64,000 nt of DNA from the NCBI RefSeq assembly GCF_036402745.1, contig NZ_DASWSJ010000201.1, forward strand, positions 31,250 to 95,249, read 5' to 3'. This document shows positions 24,001 to 41,006 of this stretch, one piece after another. How positions within the stretch are numbered: the first letter of the stretch is position 1; the number at the start of each line of letters is the position of its first letter. Below the pieces are notes generated by a model that was given only the letters and a program-made list of their open reading frames with translations, was not told the DNA's origin and made no database searches. Source of the DNA: Actinophytocola sp036402745. GTDB taxonomy: Bacteria > Actinomycetota > Actinomycetes > Mycobacteriales > Pseudonocardiaceae. Both the position numbers and the translations under genes were made by a program.

Positions 24001-27000
24001 CCGGTGGCCGGGCTCTCGTCCGCAGGCCGCGGCTCGGTGTCCAGGACGTCGGAGATCAACAGAGCCGTTTGCGGGTCGGCCACGAGGCCGGCGTACTCCG
24101 GCGAGACGACGACCCGGAACGGTCGCGCCTGTTCCTGCATGTCGGCGAGCCGCTGCGCCGGGTAGGTGACGTCCAGCGGAACGCACGCCGCCCCTGCCTT
24201 GGCGATGCCCAGGACCGTGGCGATCGACTCCGGCGAGCGGTCGAGCGCGATACCGATCCGGCTGCCCTTCGGCGCGCCGCACGAACGCAGTCGCTGCGCC
24301 ACACGGTCGGCCGAGTCGTTCAGCTGCCGGTAGGCCCACCTGCGTTCGCCGTCGACGACGGCGATCGCGTCCGGTGTGCTGCGGGCCTGCCGCTCGAACT
24401 GGGTGACCACGTCCACCAGTTCGGGCGCGCTCTCGACAACGCTCTCGACAACGCTCTCGAAAACGGGCGACCGGTCCGGGAGAAAGCCGTAGTCGATCCG
24501 CTCGTCCGGCACCTGGGTGAGCCTGCCGAGAATGTCCAGATAGGTACGTGCGTAGAGGTCTGCCTGGTCGACGGTGATCGACTCGGGGTTGCCGTCGACA
24601 CGCACCGACATGCTGCCGGAGCGCGGGTCGACGCCCGCCGTGACCGCGAGCAGGAAATTGGTGTCCTCGCGGACCTCGACGTCGAGCAGCTCAACGCCGG
24701 CGAAATCATGCAGGACCGGGTTCAGCTGATGGAAGTCGACATAGTTGAACGACGTCTCCAGCACCGGTTCACCACCGAGATCGTCCTGAATCGCGCTCAG
24801 CGGATACCGGTTGTGTCTCGCCGAGGCGCGCTCCTGTGCGAACACCAACTCGACCACGTCGCGCCAACTCGCGGCCGCGGTACCGACCCTGACCGGCATC
24901 GTGTTCAGGTACAGGCCGACGGTCCGTTCGGCGCCGATGCGTACCTGACGGCCGTGGCTCACCAGCCCGGTCGTGACGACGGACGCTCCGGAGAACAGGC
25001 GGAGCGTCAGGCAGTGCACGGCGAACAGCACCGATTTCACCGGCAGGCCCCGTGCCAGTGCGAAAGCACGCAGCTCGTCGTGGACCTCGGCCGGCAGGTC
25101 GTGCCAGACGGAGGTGCGATCAGCGGGTTCGCGCGGTTCGTGCCGCCGGAACCCACTGAGGGTCGTGGCGCGCGATCCGGCCAGCAGGTCGCGCCAGTAG
25201 ACCCGGCTCTCCGCCGATTCCAGCGCCTCCCGTTCGGCGGCGACGAAGTCGGCATAGCCGGGTACGTCGCCGTCGGCCACGGCGGGAACGTCGCGGCCGC
25301 AGCGGTGCAGATAGTCCTGGAGCAGTTCCGAGATCAGGGTGGCCGCGCTCCACCCGTCGAAAAGGGCATGGTGGAAGGCGAGCACCACGTCGACGGTGTC
25401 CGCCGCGGGAAAGACGTGCACGTGGTACAGCGGCGCCCGGTCCAGCCGGTAGCTCATTCGCCGCCACCGTTCGAGCTGCGCCCGCACTCGCGCGTCCACC
25501 GCGTCGGCGTCCTCGGTTCGGACGTCGGTGACATCGAGCGGGAGCGCGACGTCGTGGTGCACGAGTTGCATGGGCTCGGTGAGGCCGCCCAGCTGGAACG
25601 ACGTCCGCAACGCCGGGTGCCGCGCGGCCAGCCCCGCCAATGCCGCCCGAAAGGCCTTCTCGTGCCAGTCCATCCGCAACCTGTACCGGAACACGTCGTG
25701 GTACAGCGTCGAGCCCTCGTGTTCCCGGCTGTGGAACAGCATGCCCAGTTGCAGTCGCGTCACCGGATACGCGTCCGCGGCGTGCGCGACCTTCGGCCGG
25801 TCGGCACCGGACACCAGCGCGAACGGAGCCACCCCGTGGCTCGTGCGGACCACCGCGGCTCGGCCCGACAGTTCCGCGGCGAGCTCGGCGATCGTCGGCC
25901 GCTCGGCGATGTCGTGCGGTCGTAGGTCGAGGCCTTGCTGCTCCGCCAGCGCGCAGATGCGCAGCACCAGGATCGAGTCGCCGCCGAGGTTGTAGTAGTT
26001 GTCGTCGATGCCGACCGACTCGGTGTCGAGCACCTCGGACCAGATCTCGGCCAGCGTTTCTTGCAGTGCCGTGCGCGGTTCGACCCGCTTCGCGGTGGTG
26101 CCGGCCGTGGTCGACGACAGGTTCTTCCGGTCGGCCTTTCCGTTGGGCAGCAAGGGTATTGTGTCGAGCCGAGCGAACTGCGCCGGGATCATGAACTGCG
26201 GAAGCCGTTGCGCCAGGTGCCTTCTCAGCTCGTCGACCGGGATGGCGTGGTCCGCGACGTAGTAGCCGGTCAGGTAGGTACCGCGGTCGGGTGGCCGGAC
26301 GTCGACGACCACCACATCGTGTACTCCGGGCATCGAGGACAGCGCGTGCTCCACCTCACCGAGCTCGACCCGGTTGCCGCGGATCTTGACCTGGTGGTCG
26401 GTTCGCCCCAGGTAGTCCAGCTCCCCGGAGGCCAGCCAGCGCGCCAGGTCTCCCGTCCGGTACATGCGCCGGCCCGGCTGGAAGGGATCCTTGACGAACT
26501 TCTCCGCGGTCAGCTCGGGCCGGCCGAGATACCCGCGCGCCACACCGACTCCCGCGATGCACAGTTCACCCGCGACGCCGACCGGCTGAGGTTGACCGTC
26601 GGTGCCCAGCACATAGAGCCGGGTGTTGTCGATCGGGCGGCCGATGGGTACCCGGGTAACCGGAACCGCCGGATCGCCGGGGCACTCGTGGTACGAGACG
26701 TCGACGGTGGCCTCGGTCGGCCCGTACAGGTTCACGAGCCGGGGGTGATCGTTCGCGGAGGTATGGAAGATCCGGTTGAACTGCTCGACCAACCGCGCCG
26801 GCAGGGCTTCCCCACTGCAGAAGACGGTCCGCAGGGAGCGCGCACTCGACACGAGCTCGGGCCGGCGGTCCAGCAGATCGAGGAACGGCGCCAGCATGGC
26901 GGGCACGAAGTGAACGACCGTCACGTTGTGGGCTTCCACGCAGTGCAGGATCTCGCGTGGGTCGTTCTCGCCGCCGGCGCGGAGCAGGGCCACCCGCGCG

Positions 27001-28978
27001 CCTTCGACGGCCCACCAGAAGAACTCCCAGACAGAGACGTCGAACGAGCTCGGCGTCTTCTGCAGGACGACGTCGTCCGGACCGAGCGGGGCGAACTTCT
27101 GCATCCACGCCAGCCGGTTGACCACCGAGTGGTGCTCGACCATCACCCCCTTCGGCTGGCCGGTGGAGCCGGACGTGTAGATGACGTAGGCGAGGTCGTG
27201 TGCGGTGGCGGCGGGCTCCAGCGCCGTGGTCGGCATCGAGCGCGACTCGTCGACCTGCATGATCGTCGTACCCGGCGGCGCGTCGATCGGTGTCTGCCCG
27301 CGGGCCAGCACGACGCTCGCCCGGCTGTCGGTCAGCAGGAGCTCGATGCGCTCGGCCGGGTATCCGGGATCGACGGGCACATACGCCCCGCCCGACTTCA
27401 TCGTGGCGAGCAGCGCGACGATCAGCTCGGGGCTGCGTTCGATCGCCACCGCGACCCGGTCCCCCGGCCGGACCCCCTGCTCGCGCAGGGCCCGGGCCAG
27501 CTGGTTGGCCCTTGCATCGAGCTCGGCGTAGCTCACGGTGCCGTCGGCCCAGGCCACGGCGACTCGTTCCGGCGTCGAGCCGGCCTGCCGTTCGAACAGG
27601 CCGTGCACCGTTTCCGTTGCCGGATAAGGAACCGCCGTCGAGTTCCGGCCCTCGACGAGCTCGTCGCGCTCGCGTGGTGACAGCATCGGAAGCTGATCGA
27701 GTGGTTCGTCGGGCTGGTCGAGGCCGCCCCGCAGGAGGGCCATGATGTGCTGTCCGACCGACTCGATCGGGAGGTCGTCATCGAACACGTTGACGTCGTA
27801 GTCGATCTCAACGGCGACGTCGCTCGTCCGTCCGTACTCGCGGACGGCGAACGCGAGCGGGTAGGGGGTGTGGCCGTGCGGCCAGCCCCGCCACTCGTCG
27901 ACGAAGTCGACAAGGCTGGCGACGTCGGGCATCCGGGTGTAGGTGACGGTCGCGTCGAACAGCTGCCGCGCTCGCACGCCGCTTTTCGACAGTTCCCGCA
28001 TCAGGTCACCGAGGGCGATGCTCTCGTGTTGCTTGACCGAGAGGACCTCGTCCTGCGCCTGCGCCACCAACTCGGCCATCGAGCCACAGTCCGCCACCCG
28101 AATTCTCGCGGGAACGGTGTTCGCGAGGTTTCCGACGACCTGTGCGTCGCGCGGGTCTCCCCGGTTGTCGAACGGAATTCCCACGACAACCTCGTCGGCC
28201 GAGTGTATGCGCCCCAGATAGGTGGCCACGGCCGCGACCAGCTGGGCGTAGAACGTGTGCGCGCCACCGTTGAGCCGATCGAACGTGGACCGGTCGATGG
28301 TGAAGCTGTGCCGAGCGAACCGTTCGGGCCGGGCGGCCGGGTTGTTCGCCGGGCGCGCGAACAGCGCGGGAGCCACCCCGGCCAACCTCGCACGTAGCGC
28401 GTCGACGGAGTCCGACCACTCCCGAGAGGACCGAAACCGCTGCTCGCGATCCACGTACTCGAGATACGACGAGTTCGGCAGATCCGGTGTCGTTCCGGCG
28501 TGCGAGACGGCTTCGTAGTCCAGCAACATCTGTGTCAGGGCCACGAACCCGGCCGTGCCGTCGAACTGAAGGTGGTGGGCGCGGAAGAAGAAGTACGTCA
28601 CGGAGACGCTTTCCACCACGATCGCCACGCGGCACGGTTGACCGCGCGTCAGGTCGATCGGCTCGAGCGCGATCTCGTCCATCCAGGCTTCGCAGGTGCC
28701 CCGAGGGTCCGGCCCGGCCGAGAAGTCGACGATCTCCACCGGCTGGGGATCGGGGTCGGCCCACTGGTACGGCACACCGTCCTCGACGCCGAACCGGAGG
28801 CGCAGCCCGTCGTGTCGCGCCAACATTCTGCGCGCGCAGTCGGCCATCAGCTCGATATCTATCTTCCGGGAGAAACGGAGCCGTCCCGCGACGTTGTAGC
28901 TCGCCTGTCCCGGAAAGCCGGCCGCGGCGGTCCAGATGTCTCGCTGGTAGGCGGTGAGAGGAGTACGCCTCGAACCGT

Positions 28979-28982
<4 letters not shown>
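21078..28982 (-). CDS. Two-module NRPS: C-A(Ser)-PCP-C-A(Pro-like)-PCP-TE with fused crotonase domain
   Basis: 2634 residues. C1 (about 8-430; HHLQFDG 136-142), A1 (about 455-955), PCP1 (Ser1003), C2 (about 1070-1500; HHALFDG 1204-1210), A2 (about 1525-2025), PCP2 (Ser2078), TE (about 2135-2400; GWSLGG with Ser2208, His2381), then an enoyl-CoA hydratase/isomerase domain (about 2420-2634). The A1 specificity residues read D-V-W-H-F-S-L-V-D-K, identical to the EntF serine code. A2 reads D-V-Q-F-A-A-Q-L-V-K, closest to proline codes (DVQxIAHVVK). The crotonase part has oxyanion-hole segments VTGAGQGFSVGAGL and NGPAMGAGWGLAMA, and a GPDSG where hydratases have other residues. GTG start overlaps the PKS stop. 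Predicted to condense an acyl chain with Ser and Pro. Confidence 0.93.
24429..24464. repeat. 12-bp tandem repeat inside the NRPS
   Basis: Three copies of GCTCTCGACAAC (the third ends AAAAC) encode a repeated ESVV linker between the second C and A domains. A small in-frame expansion, probably without function. Confidence 0.7.
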
Positions 28983-35305
<6,323 letters not shown>

Positions 35306-35388
35306 AGCCCTCTTCCCCAGGAGCGAACGCGAACTACGACCGGGGCCATGCAAACACAGCGCACTCTCAGTCCGCTGTCACCGCACAC

Positions 35389-38295
35389 TCACTTCAGCAA
35401 CGCGCTGATCCGGGCGGCGTCCGGCACCTCGAGCTCGAGGTAGATCTCCAACGCCCGCCGCCAGTGCTGGCGCGCGCCGTCCGGGTCGGGACTCAGGTGT
35501 GCGATGCCCTCGCAGGCACGGGCCTCTTGCAGGAGGGCGTTGGTTCGGCGCGCGATCACCAAGCCCGCGCGGTACTGGTCCATCGCCTGGTCGCGTTCGT
35601 CGAGAAAGCGGTGGATGTCACCACGGTCGTTGCGCAGCTCGGCGCTGTGCTCGGCGTTGAGACCGTAGAAGAGCGCCAGCGCGTGCCGCTGCCACCGCTC
35701 GGCCTCGCCGAGCAGCCCCAGCGCACGGGAGGCGAGGCCGACGCGGTTGGCCGCATACGCCTCGCCGAGCGGGTCCTCGTTCTCCCGGAACAGGTTCATC
35801 GCTCGAGTCGCCTGCGTGACGCTGTCGGCGAAGCGACCGTCGTGATAGAGCGCGACGGCCATCTTGCGGCGGGTGTCGGCCTCGTCCCAGCCGTTGCCGA
35901 GCTCGACGTGGATGGCCAGGGACTCCGCGAAGAGCGGCAGGGCCTCCTCGAGCCGGCCGAGCCGCCGCAGGTGGTCCGCGATGTCGCACGTGCTGTTCGC
36001 GATGCCCCGCCGATGACCGATCGACCGCATGATCGACGACGTCCGCTCGTAGTTCTCGAGTGCGGACTCGTTGTGCCCCAGGCAGCTCAGCACGTAGCCG
36101 AGGTTGGCCAGTGCCGCGCCTTCACCGTACTGGTCACCCACGCCGCGGAACTGTTCGGCCGCGGCTTGCAGGTAGTCGACGGCCGGTATGAGCTCGCCGG
36201 ACAGTTCCGCGGCGCTGCCGAGGTTGATCAGGACCATGGCCTCGCCACGCTGGTCGCCCGCGGAACGGGCGGCGTCCAGGGCGACCCTGTTCAACGCGAC
36301 CGTCGCGTCGATGTCGGTGTAGCGCAGGCTCGCATCCCAGACGCTGAACGACAGTCGCCACGCGTGGCCGGGCTTGCCGTGTTCGGCGGCGTGCGCGATC
36401 AGTGCCGCGATGTTGTCGTACTCGGTGTCGAACCAGTCCAGTGCTTCCGTGGGCCGGCCGAGCGGTGGCGTCCAGCCGGTCACGACGCCGTCCTGGACCC
36501 TCCGCCGCTCGGGGTACTGCAGTTCGTTGGCCAGGAGAGCGGTGTTCAGGTAGTGGTCCAGCAACCGGGTGAGCGCCGAGTCCTGGTCGTCGCCGGCCAA
36601 GCGGTGCGCGTGCCAGCGGATCAGGTCGTGGAACCTGTACCGGAACGCGCGGTCCTGGATCAACAGGTGCACGTCCACCAGGTCCTCGAGCAGGCGCTCG
36701 GTGTCCCGAACCGCCCTGTCGGCCAGGGCCGCCGCGGCGTGGCGGTCGATGTCCGGCCCCGGATGCAGCCCCAGCAGCCGGAACAGCCGCTGCTGCTCGG
36801 GATTGAGCTGACGGTAGGAGACCTGGAACGCGCTCGCGACGCTGCTCTCGCCCACGGCCAGCTCGGCCAGCCGGTACCGCTCGTCGCTCAGCCTGCGGAC
36901 CAGGTCCTCGACGCTCCAGGCCGGCCGGTGGCGCAGCCGGCCGGCGACCATCCGGATGGCCAGCGGGAGATAGCCACACAGCGCGGTCACCGCGGCGACG
37001 TCCTCGGACCTGGCCGCTGTCCGGGTGAACAGCTCCGCGGCGTCGTCCGGCGGCAGCACGTCGAGCGTGAGCGACTCGACCGCGTCCAACTCGGCCAGCC
37101 TGCGGCGGCTGGTGATCAGCACGAGGCACCCTTGGCCCGCCGGCAGCAATGGCGTGACCTGCCTGACGTGGACCACGTTGTCCAGCACCAGCAGGACCTT
37201 CCGGTCGGCCAGCTCCGCCCGCCACAGGGCCGCGCGCTCCTCGAGGTGCCGGGGGATCCGCTCGCCGGACACGCCGAGCAGGCGCAGCAACGCGTCCAGC
37301 GCGGCAGCGGGTTCGGCCGGTGGCCGATCACTGGAATATCCGTGCAGATCAAGGAAGAGCTGGCCATCCGGATAGCCGGCGGCCAGCTGGTGGGCGGCAT
37401 GCACCGCCAGCGCCGTCTTTCCCACGCCGGCCATCCCGTCGATCGCCGTGATGGAGACCGCGCCGCCCGCGGGCATCGACGTCAGCACGTCGAGCTCGCG
37501 TCTGCGCCCGGTGAAGTCCGGTAGGTCGCGCGGCAGGTAGTTACGTGCCGGCGGCTCGGTCGACGGGGACAGCCGTGGGTCGGCGCTGAGCAGCTGCTGG
37601 TGGAGCTGCTTCAGGTCATCGCTGGGATCCATCCCGAGCTCGTCGGCGAGCGTGCGGGCGAGCGTGCGATACGCGTGCAGCGCGTCGGCCACCCGCCCGC
37701 TCCGGTACAACGCGACCATCAACAGCGCCCAGAACGACTCCCGCAGCGGATATTCCTTGGTCAACGTCGTCAGCTGGGCGACCACCTGGCCTTGCCGCCC
37801 CAGCTTGAGCTGGGCGTTGATCAGCTGCTCCAGCGCGTACAGGCGCTCCTCGACCAGCGACACCTGGTCGCGCTTGAGCAGTCCCTCCACATCACCGAGC
37901 GGCTGCCCTTGCCACAGTTCCAGCGCCCTGGTCAGCAAACCGACCTGCGCGTCGGGGTCGGCCGTGTCGGACGCCTGCCGCACCCACCGCCGGAACCGAC
38001 CCAGATCCAGCTCCATGGGATCCAGGTCGAGAACGTACCCACCCGGCACGGTCCGGATGCTGGCCTGACCGTCCCCCAGCACCCGCCGCAGCCGCCCGAG
38101 ATAGGTCTGGATCGCCGCGCGCGGCCGTTCCGGCGGAGCCTCGTCCCAGAGGTAGTCGGTCAGCTCCTGGATGGTCACGACCTGGTTGGCACGTAACAAC
38201 AGTACGGTCAGCAATGTCCCCAGCTGGCCTGTGGGCACCGGCACCGGCCGGTCCCCGTTCAGTACCCGCACCGGCCCCAGGATCCGGGAATCCAT
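35389..38295 (-). CDS. SARP/AfsR-type transcriptional activator (BTAD, NB-ARC, TPR)
   Basis: 968 residues. N-terminal OmpR-like winged helix (about 1-90; ILGPVRVL, AAIQTYLGRLRRVLG), bacterial transcriptional activator domain (about 95-240), NB-ARC ATPase (P-loop GMAGVGKTALA near residue 290, then KVLLVLDNV and LVLITSRRRL), and a C-terminal TPR region (about 620-960). This is the long AfsR-like architecture of pathway-specific or pleiotropic activators. ATG 38295 is preferred over an in-frame TTG at 38304 because of its better distance to GAAGGGGG. It is encoded between the P450 and PKS genes on the same strand and is the likely activator of this cluster. Confidence 0.92.
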   Translation of the reverse strand: MDSRILGPVRVLNGDRPVPVPTGQLGTLLTVLLLRANQVVTIQELTDYLWDEAPPERPRAAIQTYLGRLRRVLGDGQASIRTVPGGYVLDLDPMELDLGRFRRWVRQASDTADPDAQVGLLTRALELWQGQPLGDVEGLLKRDQVSLVEERLYALEQLINAQLKLGRQGQVVAQLTTLTKEYPLRESFWALLMVALYRSGRVADALHAYRTLARTLADELGMDPSDDLKQLHQQLLSADPRLSPSTEPPARNYLPRDLPDFTGRRRELDVLTSMPAGGAVSITAIDGMAGVGKTALAVHAAHQLAAGYPDGQLFLDLHGYSSDRPPAEPAAALDALLRLLGVSGERIPRHLEERAALWRAELADRKVLLVLDNVVHVRQVTPLLPAGQGCLVLITSRRRLAELDAVESLTLDVLPPDDAAELFTRTAARSEDVAAVTALCGYLPLAIRMVAGRLRHRPAWSVEDLVRRLSDERYRLAELAVGESSVASAFQVSYRQLNPEQQRLFRLLGLHPGPDIDRHAAAALADRAVRDTERLLEDLVDVHLLIQDRAFRYRFHDLIRWHAHRLAGDDQDSALTRLLDHYLNTALLANELQYPERRRVQDGVVTGWTPPLGRPTEALDWFDTEYDNIAALIAHAAEHGKPGHAWRLSFSVWDASLRYTDIDATVALNRVALDAARSAGDQRGEAMVLINLGSAAELSGELIPAVDYLQAAAEQFRGVGDQYGEGAALANLGYVLSCLGHNESALENYERTSSIMRSIGHRRGIANSTCDIADHLRRLGRLEEALPLFAESLAIHVELGNGWDEADTRRKMAVALYHDGRFADSVTQATRAMNLFRENEDPLGEAYAANRVGLASRALGLLGEAERWQRHALALFYGLNAEHSAELRNDRGDIHRFLDERDQAMDQYRAGLVIARRTNALLQEARACEGIAHLSPDPDGARQHWRRALEIYLELEVPDAARISALLK

Positions 38296-38423
38296 GATCA
38301 GCAAGCCCCCTTCGCGCCCCTACCCGCAGGAGAATGCTTGCACAACGGGGGATAACCGATACGTGTTTCGCCGATGGCCGATCGCGTGGGCGGTGCTGGG
38401 TGCGCGGATCCAGCGCGAGGGGT

Positions 38424-39638
38424 TTACCAGCGGACCGGCACTTCCTCCAAGCCACCGAGGAGAAGTCCTTCGCGGGCGCGTAGTTGCTCGACCGGGATCG
38501 CCAGCTCGAGCGTCGGCAGCCGGTCCAGCAACAGCTCGAGCGCGATCTGGAGCTCGGCACGCGCCAGCGACGCCCCGATGCACGAGTACTGTCCGCCGCC
38601 GAAGCTGACGTGTGGGTTCGGCGCGCGGTTGAGGTTCATCGCGTCGGCGTCGGCGAACACCGTGCCGTCGCGGTTGGCCGCGCCCATGCTGCAGATCACC
38701 GAGGTGCCCGCGGGCAGGGTTCCGCCGGACAGCTCGAGGTCGGTGGTGATGTAGCGGGGGATGCCGATGCCGGGGTTCACGTCGAAGCGCAGTGCCTCCT
38801 CGACGGCGTAGCGGACCAGCGAGCGGTCGGCGAGCAGGCGCTCCCAACGCGCGCGGTCGGCGAGCAGCATCGCGACCATCTTGCCGATCATGTGGGAGGT
38901 CGTCTCGTGCCCGGCGATCAGCAGCCCCTGCGCGGTGAGCACCAACTCGAACGCGGAGATGCGGTCGTCCTCCGCGGAGTCGGCCACGTCGAGCAGCGAG
39001 CTGATCAGGTCATCGCCGGGGTTCTCGCGCAGCGCCGCGACGTGGTTCGTGAAGTACTCCATGAACTCGGCCTGCGAGGAGTCGATCTCGTCCTGGCTGA
39101 ACCGGGACACGTTGAGCATGATTTCCGACCAGCGCCGGAAGATGTTCCGGTCGGCCTCGGGGATGCCGAGCAGCATGCCGATCACCCAGACGGGCAACGG
39201 GAAGCCGAACTCGGCACTGAGATCGGCCGGCGACCCCTTCTTGATCATGCCGTCGAGGAAGCCCTCGGCCGTGGCCTTGATCTGGGGCCGCATGTCGATC
39301 ATCCGCCGGGCGGTGAAGTAGCGGCCGACGAGCTTGCGCCACCGCTCGTGCCCCTCGCCGGAGGCGATGGAGACCTCGCCGCCGAGGAAGCCACCCTCGT
39401 CCTCGTTACTGATGCGCGCCGCGTCGGAGGTGCCGAGCTGGCGCTGGAAGCGCCGGTCGGACAGCACCGCGCGGACGTCCTCGTGCCGGGTCAGCAGGAC
39501 CGCCTCGTCACCGCTGGGGAGCCGGATGCGCGCGACGGGGCACTCGGTGCGCAGCCGCTCCCACTCCGGGGCGGCCTCGAGCGCCGAGGGGTTGCTGAAC
39601 GGGTAGTCCAGGATGGTGTCGTTGCTCTCGACGGTCAC
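38424..39638 (-). CDS. Cytochrome P450
   Basis: 404 residues, a class I bacterial P450. Visible: I-helix oxygen motif AGHETTS (242-248), ExxR (E281-R284, EEALR), and the heme-binding FGGGQYSCIG with Cys353. GTG 39638 follows GGGAGG. It needs external ferredoxin and reductase, neither of which is encoded nearby. Same strand as the SARP, PKS, NRPS and LLM genes, so a late hydroxylation or epoxidation of the polyketide-peptide is the simplest role. It could define the upstream cluster edge. Confidence 0.92.
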   Translation of the reverse strand: MTVESNDTILDYPFSNPSALEAAPEWERLRTECPVARIRLPSGDEAVLLTRHEDVRAVLSDRRFQRQLGTSDAARISNEDEGGFLGGEVSIASGEGHERWRKLVGRYFTARRMIDMRPQIKATAEGFLDGMIKKGSPADLSAEFGFPLPVWVIGMLLGIPEADRNIFRRWSEIMLNVSRFSQDEIDSSQAEFMEYFTNHVAALRENPGDDLISSLLDVADSAEDDRISAFELVLTAQGLLIAGHETTSHMIGKMVAMLLADRARWERLLADRSLVRYAVEEALRFDVNPGIGIPRYITTDLELSGGTLPAGTSVICSMGAANRDGTVFADADAMNLNRAPNPHVSFGGGQYSCIGASLARAELQIALELLLDRLPTLELAIPVEQLRAREGLLLGGLEEVPVRW

Positions 39639-39836
39639 AGAAAACCTCCCGGGGACGCGACTGCGCCGAGCCTGTCCGACCCCCGCCCCGACCACAACGC
39701 TCCTGGGCGACCGCGGTGATCATCCTTGAGGGACCCTCCACTGGAACTCTGGAGTGCCGTCCACGACGGAGTTCTCCGCGAAATTGTGCGCGTCGGGACG
39801 CGGCCGGTGTTCTTGGCGGTGATCTCGACTGCGGAT

Positions 39837-39863
39837 CAGACGGTTCAGACGGTCCGGACGGTC
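39837..39863. repeat. 9-bp tandem repeats upstream of the P450 gene
   Basis: CAGACGGTT, CAGACGGTC and CGGACGGTC are adjacent, about 200 bp before the P450 start. Direct repeats near such promoters can be regulator sites, but SARP sites usually recur every 11 or 22 bp, so the fit is poor. No gene lies in 39639-39877. Confidence 0.35.
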
Positions 39864-39877
39864 CGGCGCCCGGGGTG

Positions 39878-41005
39878 TCAGGTGGCGAGGGGGCCGGTGA
39901 CCGGGACGATGGTGCCGCCGGAAAGCCAGCCGTTCGCCTGTCCGTGGTGGTGGCCGGCGGCGAGCTCGTCCGGCATGAACGTCACTCGGGCGGCCGCGTA
40001 GAGGCGGGTGCCGGCCGGCTCCGCGCCGGAGGACCCGCCGGAGAGCCAGGCCTGGTAGCCGGACGCGGTCGGGTACTGGCCGTGGAACCGGGTGGCGACG
40101 GCGAGTTGGTAGCGGACCGGTTCCTCGTCGCGCGGGTCGAACCGCAGGGGTAGGACCGCGCCGGCGGTGGTGGCCAGCACCGGCGTGCTGAGCAGCCATG
40201 GGGCGAGATAGGTGCCGGCCGAGAAGGTGACCGTCCCGCGCTGGTGCTCGGCCACGGCGGCGAGGGTGGTGCTGGCGGTGGCCCAGCCGGACACGACGAC
40301 GAGCGCGTTGTCCCGGCCGGCCTCGGTGGTGACGGCCACCCGCGACCGGGCCGCGGCATCCCGCACCACGGCGGCCGCGGCGGCGGACCGCGTCGAGCTG
40401 TCCGCGTCGAGGGTCAGCGCCCGGATCCCGCGCCCGGCAAGGAAAGCGACGAGGGCCCGCAGGCTGGTCCGGTCCGCCGCGGTGAGCGAGTCGGCGGGAC
40501 AGGCGGCGAACGTCGCGGCATGGCCGGCCAGCGCCGCGCCCAGCGCCGCCGTCGCGCACTCCGGGCCGTCCGGACCGGCGACGCCCGGCGCCGCGGGCTC
40601 ACCGTGTCCGGTGTCCACGGCCACCGGCACCCGTTCGCCGCCGAACTCGAGCCACACGGCACCGGGGCCGGGTGGCAGGTCGACGGCGGCCCACTGCCCG
40701 GCGGCACCCGGCCGAGCCGCGGCGGCCGTGAGCGTGTCCGGGGCCGCGCCGACCCGGACGCCGCCGGACTCGCCGGACTCGCCGCCGACGAGCACCAGGT
40801 TGGCGCCGGGTCGCTGTGGCGTGACGAGCACCGACAGATGCTGCCCGGCGAGGTGCACCTCGCGGAGCAGGGGCACCCCCGGCGCCGGCGCCGCTGTCGC
40901 CGCCGGTCGTGGCGGCGTGCCGAGCGTGCCGACGAGGTAGGCGTTCACCGCGAGCACGGCGACCACCGCGACGATGCCCGCCGTCCACCTGCCGGTGCGG
41001 GTCAT
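39878..41005 (-). CDS. Secreted or membrane-anchored protein of unknown function, partner of the SBP56-like gene
   Basis: 375 residues. One N-terminal hydrophobic segment (about 8-28) and an Ala/Pro linker suggest a lipid-free anchor or signal peptide. The rest contains beta-rich stretches, two cysteines (about 150 and 168) and a late MPDELAAGHHHGQANG segment whose three consecutive histidines could bind metal. No family is recognised. It begins 1 bp after the stop of the SBP56-like propeller gene and shares its promoter, so the two probably act together outside the cell. Confidence 0.7.
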   Translation of the reverse strand: MTRTGRWTAGIVAVVAVLAVNAYLVGTLGTPPRPAATAAPAPGVPLLREVHLAGQHLSVLVTPQRPGANLVLVGGESGESGGVRVGAAPDTLTAAAARPGAAGQWAAVDLPPGPGAVWLEFGGERVPVAVDTGHGEPAAPGVAGPDGPECATAALGAALAGHAATFAACPADSLTAADRTSLRALVAFLAGRGIRALTLDADSSTRSAAAAAVVRDAAARSRVAVTTEAGRDNALVVVSGWATASTTLAAVAEHQRGTVTFSAGTYLAPWLLSTPVLATTAGAVLPLRFDPRDEEPVRYQLAVATRFHGQYPTASGYQAWLSGGSSGAEPAGTRLYAAARVTFMPDELAAGHHHGQANGWLSGGTIVPVTGPLAT

Positions 41006-41006
41006 C

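Noticed and set aside
23769..27680. Long plus-strand open frames opposite the NRPS
   Set aside because: Arg/His-rich antisense shadows of a high-GC coding strand with no family similarity.
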